A DNA stretch of 64,000 nt, from positions 21,718,113 through 21,782,112 of the forward strand of contig CM040092.1 in NCBI GenBank assembly GCA_022496805.1, in the 5' to 3' direction. This DNA comes from Pohlia nutans. Its lineage: Eukaryota; Streptophyta; Bryopsida; Bryales; Mniaceae. The position numbers and the translations under genes were made by a program. Shown piece after piece: positions 33,801 through 38,689 of this stretch (its first letter is position 1; every line of letters begins with the position of its first letter). Under the pieces are notes generated by a model. That model did no database searches. It had not been told where the DNA came from and was given only the letters and a program-made list of their open reading frames with translations.

Positions 33801-35052
33801 CATTGGCCACATAGACTAACAAAAAGACTCACAAGAAAACCCCACACGACAAACTAGACTAGGTGTGAGTCTTTTTGGGCATAGAGCATAGACCAAAAAG
33901 ACCCACACCTAGTCTACTCTAGTTTACGCAGGTTGTAGAATGTTGTGGCTTTTTTTTACCTCATATCCGTTAACTCCTAAAGGACCAAGAAACCCAAATC
34001 GGACTTCATGTTTTTTCTAGCGTTTTTGAGTGGACTTCTTTTTGTTCTAATTTTTCTTTCTTTTTTATCAACACTTGCAATGTTTTTCACTAATTCCAAC
34101 AATATAAAAATTTGGTCCCATCTAAATTATGTTTTTCACAATAGAATTTGTCATTTCACTAGTAGAAAAGTCATACTTGAGCACCATGCTGCAATACGAG
34201 AGTGCAGTGCTAAAGGCTCATTTGAGCACCAAGCTAGTGCTTCAATGCATCCTTTGGCACCACACTCTCGTACTATAACATGGTGCCCCCAAGTACACCT
34301 TTTCTACTCGTGTTTTGAAACCGTGAATCTTTGGTTGAAATGGCAGGGTTTAAGTGATATTGACACTGAAACCTCAAATCTATAATGGGTCCTAGTTTTT
34401 AAAGCTCTGGGGCATTCCAAAGTCACAGTTTTGGCACTCTAAAACATGCCATTTTAACGAATATGGCCATTATTAACAATTTCATGTAGGAATGAACGAC
34501 AGAGATTTTCATCATCAGTGGCTTTGGAAGCACCAATACAATGAAAACTCGCCTGCTGGAGTTTGAAGACTTCAAGCTTAAGGTACAACCTTGATGTAGA
34601 TTCTAGTGCAATGCATGACTTTCAGTTAACTTATAACCTCAGGCAAGATGATTACCATACCTGACCATCAGGGTCGGCAAGTCATACCAAAGAAAAAAAA
34701 ATTGGAAAATTTCGTTTCAACAAGTACTAAATTTTGTGGATATTCTCTAGGATTATCTTTTTCACCATACAAAATAGAATTTTTTTTGAAAAATAATTTC
34801 TTTAAGATTTGGGCTTCTCTTTTTTTTTTGTTTGCGGACCCTGATGACTGGGTATAGTAATCAGGTTTCAAGTTACGTAATCTCTTCACAAGTTAAGCAT
34901 GATTTTATTTTTCTCTCATGACCTGGACAAGTGTTGTTGCATATTGACAGACAAGAATTGCTGGAGAAAGGCAGAAGTTAAGTGAGATGTTGACTGCCCA
35001 TTCATCCATGAGAGGCATTGATGATCAAAGTGTAATACCCAAGATGACCTAG
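12349..35052 (+). CDS. POK-like plant kinesin-12, ~34 exons, 3' end disrupted
   Basis: A plus-end-type N-terminal motor kinesin of the plant kinesin-12 group; POK members position the phragmoplast and mark the cortical division site. Exons by splice sites and reading frame: 12349-12852, 13177-13332, 13645-13728, 14007-14111, 14249-14461, 15503-15592, 15693-15763, 16699-16773, 17053-17140, 18146-18204, 18376-18439, 19083-19148, 19391-19462, 19672-19767, 20580-20782, 20904-20967, 21504-21560, 22035-22133, 22805-22884, 23250-23331, 24182-24271, 24604-24705, 25845-26708, 27210-27862, 28091-28448, 28763-28884, 28983-29192, 29291-29356, 30002-30022(?), 30080-30138, 30258-30357, 31336-31584, 34490-34582, 34951-35052. 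Exons 1-26 join in phase with GT-AG introns and give about 1,506 residues. The start is the first ATG after an in-frame TAG at 12328. Read literally, exon 27 shifts frame and translation ends at 29301 (about 1,579 residues). The final stop would be TAG at 35050. Confidence 0.85.
12912..13203 (+). repeat. Tandem duplication of intron 1 end plus exon 2 start
   Basis: GTGTTTCATTGTGCCCAGAG occurs at 12912 and 13053, and GTTCAGGTTTTCATTCGAGC at 13022 and 13171. The unit (~141-149 bp) covers the 3' part of intron 1, its acceptor and the first ~27 nt of exon 2. Only the second copy continues into the kinesin frame. The first is a decoy acceptor followed by a stop at 13129. Copy 2 has an extra inverted word around ACCGGACTGAGGCCGGT. 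Confidence 0.85.
13177..18439 (+). CDS. Kinesin motor domain, exons 2-11
   Basis: Exons 2-11 encode residues about 169-503. Order seen: [10 protein letters not shown] (start of the motor), FAYGQ / TGSGKTHTM (P-loop, split between exons 3 and 4), [41 protein letters not shown] (switch I), [11 protein letters not shown] (switch II), [39 protein letters not shown] and [16 protein letters not shown]. All nucleotide-contact motifs are intact. [12 protein letters not shown] and the closing [11 protein letters not shown] resemble POK/PAKRP kinesin-12 motors more than other families. Introns 3, 5, 8 and 9 carry miniature transposons. Confidence 0.92.
13764..13871. mobile_element. Miniature inverted-repeat element in intron 3
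   Basis: GCTATATTTGTTAGCAACGT at the left pairs with ACGTTGCTAACAAATGTAGC at the right, around a core with GGGGAGTAA / TTACTCCCC. A related, more decayed copy is at 14535-14646. Confidence 0.7.
14180..14208 (+). promoter_or_regulatory. Telobox-like motifs in intron 4
   Basis: TAAACCCTAAAAC and TAAACCCTAACCCC contain the plant telobox AAACCCTA. More occur at 16790, 27298-27315 (inside exon 24), 27689 and 27872-27886. Known teloboxes sit in promoters and early introns of growth-related genes; a role here is inference. Confidence 0.3.
14535..14646. mobile_element. Decayed miniature element in intron 5
   Basis: GCTACGTTTGGGGTGAAACT at the left, AGTTACTCCCCTTTCGCAACG at the right, and internal ACATAACGTT words. 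Related to 13764-13871. Confidence 0.5.
14689..14806. mobile_element. CACTA-type miniature element, TTA duplication
   Basis: Ends CACTTAGAGTAGAAACACC and GGTGTTTCTACTAGTG, flanked on both sides by TTA, the 3-bp duplication expected of CACTA elements. Internal TAGACTAGAGAAG and AAAAAGGCCCAC words recur at 21718-21840 and, rearranged, near 33790-33945. Confidence 0.75.
14846..15475 (+). repeat. Tandem duplication in intron 5 (~256-bp unit)
   Basis: ACATGGCCAAAATGGATACA occurs at 14871 and 15250. Downstream words GCGGGCC, AATAGCTCC, AGAGCATA, GTCAAG.AAGAGGC, GACATTCTACTTGTGA and TTTGGTGTGTCAC-like also repeat. Copy 1 is interrupted by the CACTA-type element at 14898-15017; copy 2 is not. Confidence 0.75.
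14898..15017 (+). mobile_element. CACTA-type miniature element, ATT duplication
   Basis: CACTAGTAGAAAAGGTGGC at one end, GCCACCTTTTCTACTAGTG at the other, flanked by ATT on both sides. The uninterrupted tandem copy at about 15270 (ACAAAGTGTTGCGGGCC) shows the pre-insertion sequence. About 120 bp, non-coding. Confidence 0.85.
16790..17006 (-). mobile_element. TTAA/CCC-ended miniature element in intron 8
   Basis: TTAAACCCTAAAGGACCAAG at the left and AGGGTTTAA at the right. The body matches the 7229/21027 family in inverted orientation. It lies 17 bp after the exon 8 donor and ends 46 bp before exon 9, filling most of the intron. Confidence 0.65.
17784..18031. mobile_element. Element with CCCGAGGGG ends in intron 9
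   Basis: CCTAGGGGGTGCACTCTTTA at the left, AAGAGTGCACCCCTCGGG at the right, 248 bp. Flanks TCTTTAGG/TCTATAAG match at 6 of 8 positions, a decayed 8-bp duplication. Subterminal CACTCACGTGATTCC is shared with the other copies. Confidence 0.7.
19083..24705 (+). CDS. Kinesin stalk, exons 12-22
   Basis: Eleven small exons (57-203 nt) continue from [10 protein letters not shown], the segment that follows the motor in kinesin-12, through [10 protein letters not shown] and [16 protein letters not shown] to heptad-rich sequence ([39 protein letters not shown]). The [10 protein letters not shown] stretch matches the POK region just after the motor. Every intron is GT-AG and exon phases agree throughout. 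Introns contain the repeats listed at 19486, 21027, 21718, 22239, 22907 and 25115. Confidence 0.82.
19486..19565. mobile_element. Small inverted-repeat element in intron 13
   Basis: AGTATCGGGAACCTCACCTC at the left mirrors GGGAGGTTCCCGATACT at the right, with AACCCCTGG/CAGGGGAT inside. About 80 bp. Confidence 0.65.
21027..21459 (+). mobile_element. TTAA/CCCC-ended element in intron 16, with nested element
   Basis: TTAACCCCTAAAGTC at the left and GGTCCTTTAGGGGTTAA at the right, with the usual family body. It is interrupted at 21175-21399 by a second inverted-repeat element. Confidence 0.7.
21175..21399. mobile_element. Nested inverted-repeat element
   Basis: CATAACATTCAGTAGCCTC at the left and AGGCTACTGAATGTTATG at the right. 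It splits the body of the TTAA/CCCC element between TTTTGTCCCAT and the later TGATTGATTGAATTTG. Confidence 0.7.
21718..21840. mobile_element. Miniature element related to 14689-14806, intron 17
   Basis: TAGAAACACCGCTAGTGTAG at the left, CTACACAGGCGGTGTTTCTA at the right; inner GACTAGAGAAGCATGCCCAA is shared with the 14689 copy. Terminal CACTA bases are lost on the left. Confidence 0.65.
22239..22492 (+). repeat. GGGAACAT-type short repeats in intron 18
   Basis: About a dozen copies of GGGAAC(A/G)T-like words spaced 10-16 bp apart (22239-22400), followed by GTGACATGGTAT(C/T)GTGAC repeats (22435-22490). Confidence 0.6.
22907..23142 (+). mobile_element. TTAA-ended miniature element in intron 19
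   Basis: The right end GATCCTTTAGGGGTTAA is well kept; the left end keeps TTAA but has lost CCCCTAAAGGACC. Body as in the 7229 family. Confidence 0.65.
25115..25402 (+). repeat. Degenerate TGTCAAAAAC satellite in intron 22
   Basis: Roughly 25 words of the type (A)ATGTC(A/G)AAAAC, spacing about 12 bp, fill the stretch. Confidence 0.65.
25845..26708 (+). CDS. Kinesin exon 23: long coiled-coil exon
   Basis: 288 open codons between a TCTCAG acceptor and a CAG/GTCAGT donor. Rich in Glu, Lys, Gln and Leu with heptads ([60 protein letters not shown]). A basic Asn/Thr/Lys insert around [18 protein letters not shown] separates two coiled-coil segments. The [20 protein letters not shown] stretch looks conserved but I cannot name a motif. 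Confidence 0.85.
27210..28448 (+). CDS. Kinesin exons 24-25: stalk with POK-like C-terminal part
   Basis: Exon 24 (27210-27862) and exon 25 (28091-28448) join in phase (AG/G). The product is coiled coil with [20 protein letters not shown] and later [15 protein letters not shown]. The latter, followed by [10 protein letters not shown] in exon 26, is the signature arrangement I recall from the C-terminal half of kinesin-12. Exon 24 contains an AAACCCTAAACCCTAAAC tract read as TLNPK. Confidence 0.82.
28513..28730 (+). mobile_element. TTAA/CCC-ended miniature element in intron 25
   Basis: TTAACCCAAGAAGCC at the left, TTGGTCCTTTAAGGGTTAA at the right, family body between. It ends 32 bp before exon 26. 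Confidence 0.7.
28763..28884 (+). CDS. Kinesin exon 26
   Basis: 40 codons plus two bases: [20 protein letters not shown], then [17 protein letters not shown]. Last exon whose frame is undisturbed. Acceptor GAGCAG, donor AAG/GTTTGT. Confidence 0.82.
28983..29356 (+). pseudogene. Kinesin exons 27-28 with apparent 1-nt frameshift
   Basis: Exon 27 (28983-29192; an in-frame alternative acceptor gives 28932) reads [15 protein letters not shown].., [13 protein letters not shown] and [13 protein letters not shown]. KGSxFRC is a conserved kinesin-12 landmark. From 29160 the homologous sequence ([11 protein letters not shown]) continues in the -1 frame and joins exon 28 ([18 protein letters not shown]) in phase 0. 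Read literally, exon 27 ends in phase 2 and exon 28 stops at TGA 29301. A phase-0 exit at ATC/GTGAAC (29161) would avoid the stop but drop 11 residues. Confidence 0.6.
29416..29686. mobile_element. Element with CCCGGGG ends, perfect 8-bp TSD, intron 28
   Basis: CCCGGGGGCTGCACT at the left and AGAGTGCACCCCTCGGG at the right; ATTGTTTG is duplicated exactly on both sides (29408-29415, 29687-29694). 271 bp, non-coding. Confidence 0.88.
30002..30138 (+). pseudogene. Kinesin exons 29-30 (micro-exon and 57-nt intron uncertain)
   Basis: 30080-30138 encodes [19 protein letters not shown], a clear match to the kinesin-12 FIEERE segment, ending AG/GTACAA. A 21-nt piece (30002-30022, TALDEVN) after a GTGCAG acceptor is in the same frame, but TGA and TAA lie between. 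They would be removed only if a very short GT-AG intron (30023-30079) is real. Confidence 0.5.
30258..30357 (+). pseudogene. Kinesin exon 31 with in-frame TAA
   Basis: After CTGCAG the frame from exon 30 gives [12 protein letters not shown], then TAA at 30292-30294, then [21 protein letters not shown] before AAG/GTACTC. Both sides match the region after FIEERE in kinesin-12, so the stop sits inside formerly coding sequence. Confidence 0.55.
30925..31132 (-). repeat. Dispersed ~210-bp repeat in intron 31, partner at 52687
   Basis: Runs from TTGTTAAGCCCTA to GCAGAACCCTACTATT, matching 52687-52906 in the same orientation at most positions (TTTGTACCCCTACT, GGCAAGTGTCATCTTTCACT, TTCCAAGGAAAGTTA). 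On the minus strand both copies keep a similar open frame (KDDTCH.MR.FS.SQA.KTNL). Class unknown; a solo LTR is possible. Confidence 0.6.
31336..31584 (+). pseudogene. Kinesin exon 32 with in-frame TAG and phase conflict
   Basis: One frame gives [31 protein letters not shown] and [21 protein letters not shown], closely resembling the kinesin-12 block ending RVREELAHYRA..NFDEEE. It then meets TAG at 31526-31528. Homology seems to continue (VALKLA), ending in another frame (IFASVMK) at AAG/GTGCGT. The exon 31 exit (phase 0) does not fit this entry phase, and the linker expected before HHC is missing. Confidence 0.55.
31693..31813 (+). mobile_element. CACTA-type miniature element in intron 32
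   Basis: CACTAGTAGAAAAGTGGC and GCCACCTTTCTACTAGTG ends, body as at 14898. Flanks ACA/ACG. Confidence 0.8.
31836..32079 (+). mobile_element. TTAA/CCCC-ended miniature element in intron 32
   Basis: TTAACCCCTAGAGGACCATA at the left, CTTAGTCCTTCAGGGGTAA at the right (TTAA decayed to GTAA), family body between. Starts 22 bp after the CACTA-type element. Confidence 0.65.
33790..33945. repeat. Nested inverted repeat in intron 32
   Basis: ACTAGACTAGGTGTGAGTCT is mirrored by AGACCCACACCTAGTCTA a few bases later, forming a hairpin of about 35-nt arms. Words are shared with the 14689/21718 elements. Confidence 0.55.
33970..34352 (+). mobile_element. TTAA-ended element in intron 32 with nested CACTA-type insert
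   Basis: TTAACTCCTAAAGGACCAAG at the left; the right end (GTGAATCTTTGG, GGGTTTAA) is decayed. The body is interrupted at 34157-34312. Confidence 0.6.
34157..34312. mobile_element. CACTA-type miniature element nested in 33970-34352
   Basis: CACTAGTAGAAAAGTCATAC left, CCTTTTCTACTCGTG right, flanked by TTT on both sides. Inner GAGCACCATGCTGCAATACG has a mirrored partner, so this is a different sub-family from 14898. Confidence 0.7.
34490..35052 (+). pseudogene. Kinesin exons 33-34 (C-terminus)
   Basis: 34490-34582 (GTAG acceptor, AAG/GTACAA donor) reads [13 protein letters not shown] in one frame and [14 protein letters not shown] in the -1 frame, together resembling the EEALxQLxNRxxxLExxxxDLKxK segment of kinesin-12. 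34951-35052 continues in phase as [20 protein letters not shown], with a TAG stop at 35050. The tail is shorter than I recall for POK proteins. Confidence 0.5.
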
Positions 35053-35069
35053 TAAATTTTGTAGTTTTG

Positions 35070-35155
35070 TACCCCCAATGTTCCAGTTTTGATTGTCGCA
35101 AATGAACAAAGAAATAGTGTTGGTTTACGGCAATCAAACTGGAACAAAGGGAGTA
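35070..35155. mobile_element. Stowaway-like miniature element just after the kinesin stop
   Basis: TACCCCCAATGTTCCAGTTT at the left and AAACTGGAACAAAGGGAGTA at the right form terminal inverted repeats with TA at each edge, as in Tc1/mariner-derived Stowaway elements. It starts 18 bp after the stop codon, so it would lie in the 3' UTR. Confidence 0.7.
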
Positions 35156-35200
35156 GATGACTTAACATATCAATTCTTTGAGTTCCAATGCAAAGTCTTA

Positions 35201-36593
35201 TTAATCCCTAACTGTCTAGGTGTCTAATTTTTTGGACGATGTATAGATTTCATCCACGTTTTCATTTGTCATGCACTGTTTGTGGCGTCAAATTTTTATG
35301 GTAGATTTAATGGGAAGTTAGCTTCATGCCCCGGGGGTGCACTACAATATATTGTATGGAACCATGTGAGTAAAAGGGGTATTAATTGTGGGGTGGGCTT
35401 TCAAAATATATATAAGCTTAGGGTATTACTTTGTTCAATTTTGTAAATATACATAGCTTGTTTTTAATGTGATGAGAATTGTAAATTTACATATAGGGTC
35501 ATTCCCTTATAACATGTAGGTAGCCTAAAGTAACTCTCAAGCCTCTTCATTGAAAAAAGAATTAAAAGAAGAAGGCCAAGCAAATCAAAAGCATTGACCA
35601 CTAAAACTTGGTATTTAAGAAGGGTTTATAGAATGCGTAGAAAATTTGTTAATAGGTGGGTTGAATATAGAACCAACAGATCGACCATCTTATATGGAGA
35701 TTGGATTGTGTTTGTACCAAAAAGATCATAGATCACTATGGACTTATGACTTGACAGATCTTATCATGGTAGACTTAGAAATTATTATTGCACTAGCCAC
35801 AAAAAAAATTGTAGTAGAAAAAAGCTTGTATGAGTTACATCCTATGGATGAAAAGTGTTTAATAATTTTATTAATGATAAATAAGTACTTTTGTAGTGAA
35901 AAAAATTGAGTCGAATATTTTAGGCCATGTTTTCATTGTATACATAAGTTAGGCTTTTGCCTTTTTAATTTACTTTGAACATGCATACATACATTAGGCT
36001 TCTTTTTGGTTATATATGTGTATGTATATCATTTTCTTTTATGAAAGAAAAACCATATATAGACTGGGGTATGAATTTGGAGGTGACGCACGCACATTAT
36101 TCCTAGCTTTTAACACTAAATGCACCCCGCGGGCTTCATGCATATGTGAACCAATTAGGAAGGGGATGATTTGTGAAATTTTAATGTCTCATATCATGTT
36201 GCAATGATTCAGCGAAAATTTCTAAAATCTTAGTTCAAACTTCAAAAGTGCTCTTAAAAAAATCAACTCATAAAATCAAGCAACCAAAAATCTCTAAAAA
36301 TCACTACATATAGAGTATTACATTTCAACCCATCACAACAAATTTCATCCACATATTGTCAATATCTTATTTGTAATCAAATTACAAAAGAATTTTGAAT
36401 TTTGAGTTTCAAATTTTATACAAAAATATTGGTGATAGCAATCATAGATCTAACCATATGAATAGAATCTAAAATTCATAATGTACAACTTTTATTCATA
36501 CATCAAGTTCAAAATATCCCTCTTAGTTGCATTTTATAAGACACCTTTGAAATTCTCCAAATTTGAAGAGAATTGTGGGCATTTAGGGGTTAA
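35201..36593 (+). mobile_element. TTAA-ended element split by an 804-bp insertion
   Basis: TTAATCCCTAACTGTCTAGG at the left, GCATTTAGGGGTTAA at the right. Without the insertion (35330-36133) the element is about 580 bp and matches 885-1205 and, inverted, 47802-48370. Confidence 0.75.
35330..36133. mobile_element. Element with CCCGGGG ends, perfect 8-bp TSD, with internal ORF
   Basis: CCCGGGGGTGCACTAC left, AAATGCACCCCGCGGG right; CTTCATGC is duplicated exactly (35322-35329 and 36134-36141). It is the largest family member (804 bp) and holds an 87-codon open frame at 35646-35909 of unknown origin. The empty site is preserved in related elements at about 1015 and 48250. Confidence 0.88.
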
Positions 36594-36911
36594 TAGCAGT
36601 TTAGCATAGGTATTCAACATGTGTATCATGTATATTAAGTAGAATGAAAATCTTTTGTGCACCAAAGTGCCCCAAAAAATGTTTGTTTGGTAAAGATCTA
36701 AAGAGAGATGAAGTTTGATTTTTAACCCCTAAACGTGCAAAGAGCCCCATAGGACCATGTTTGATAGTTTTTAAGTCAAACACTGATTTTCACCTAGTTC
36801 CTAATTTCAAATGAAAATGGTCCCAACTAGAAAAGTGTGGGGGCTATCTTCTACTTTCTTGTCCAACTTAACATTCTTCAAAATTCTTAAATTTTCATTT
36901 TCTACAGCACT

Positions 36912-37494
36912 TTAACCCCTAAAGGACCATAAGGCCCCCATTCGGCTTTTGGAACTAGAAAGTGAGGAAATTCGAGTTGTTGGGCTGTGAATTGTAGGGT
37001 AAGCAATAAAGAGACCGTGGCTCTTTTTGAGAGATGAATCTGTGGATACTTCTTGATTGGAAATTTATGAAGTGTGCAATTTTTAATGATTTTTTTGAGT
37101 TACAAGGAGGCTATCTAGGTGTCATTTTAGATCTTCATATCTTCCTCCTTACACCTTCAAATTACGTGAATATTTTTGCACATGTTCAAAATGATGATCT
37201 CTACGCATGGTAAAAATTTCAGAATTTTCGGAGCACTTTTGGACAATCCAATTTTAGCATATGTACTAAATACCCTGAACGAGTTCGATCAATCTTCTAA
37301 ACGGTGGCAATTTCTAAAAAATTGTGCAATTTAGTCAATCCCTTTTTCATACAAAATCTAGGTAAGTCTTCTTTAATTTCAATTGTGTCAATCTTCCAAA
37401 TTACCCCACACCAATGAGGAATTAAGCTTGTTACAAGAGTTAGTTAAGAAAACAAGAGCTAAGTTCAACAATCCCCTGTTCCTTTAGAGATTAA
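36912..37494 (+). mobile_element. TTAA/CCCC-ended element
   Basis: TTAACCCCTAAAGGACCATA left and GTTCCTTTAGAGATTAA right, about 580 bp. The interior has no recognised coding sequence. Another TTAACCCCTAAACG end lies at 36724. Confidence 0.55.
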
Positions 37495-38689
37495 AGCTCA
37501 AAACCCTAAAATTCCAATATACACTGCAAAAAAAAAAAAATCTATCAAATTTTTTAATGTAAACTCAAGAAGCTTGCCACCTACACCTTATTGTTCATCA
37601 CTGTTATTTACATTTTTACTTTAAAAAATCATATTATTTAAAGCATTTTGTAATTACTATGATTTTTACAAAAAAAAAATTTGAAAAATCTTATAAATTT
37701 CATTTTATTTACATAATTATGAAAAAAAAAGTAGGGCAAATCAGTTTAACAATAAATTAATGAGGAAAGTACTAAAAAAATGTAAAATATTTTAAAATGT
37801 GAGAAATTGATGAAGTTTGACCGGCTAATTGTAGAGTGGACGCTTGAGGGTTAAAAAATAAATCTGGTTGTGGTCCACAAAAGTGCTATAATGACAAAGT
37901 TTGAAGTTATTAAAAAAAATGTTTTGTAGGGTTGAATTGAGCAAGGAATTTTTTTACCAACTGATGATAATGTTTTATTTTGAAAAAGTTTATTCTTTTA
38001 ATGGAATTTGTGTCTATGTTTGTTCCAATTAGTTTTTGAGTGAACATAAAAAGACATCGATACATTTGGACATGACATGATATTTGTAGCAAAGTGAATT
38101 CTTTCTTTTGCTGACTAAAAGAAATCCCAAACTAAAACTTAGGAACTTCGGGGCTCCCTTTCTAAATGTATGTTGCATACTCCATGTGTTCGATATATCA
38201 ATTATTTATGGAGAGAACAAAAATATTAAGGTCACATTCTAGAATTTCACACGTAGAACAATTTGAAAACATTTTATATGTTGTTTGTTCCACCATTCAA
38301 ATTATCAAGATCACCAAGTAGTAGCTTGGTGTCAAAGTGAGGAATGGAGTTACAAAAAAAACAATGCAAAGGAAGTCGAACAATTTCAGACAAATGTTGA
38401 GTTGCGAAGGAAAAAAATAGAGGAAGCCAAACAATTTTAAAGGAATGGGAAAACCATGGAAGTAGGTGGCTCTCGAGGTGGTTGCAAGTAATACATAATT
38501 TTACATATGAAAAGAGATAAGTCTGTATTTTTGTTCATATGTAGAATTATATATGAAGGATAAGGGACAAAGGACATTTTCTATACAATTGTCATGAGTT
38601 CTTTGTATTGAAACATTAAAATAGATTCAATAAAAAAAATCATTGTCTAATTTGAGAGCAAATTTTTTTCAAAATTCATTACCTATTAT
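37495..38689. other. AT-rich stretch without recognised gene
   Basis: Homopolymeric A and T runs and short open frames only. I see no domain, splice structure or repeat partner here. Confidence 0.5.
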
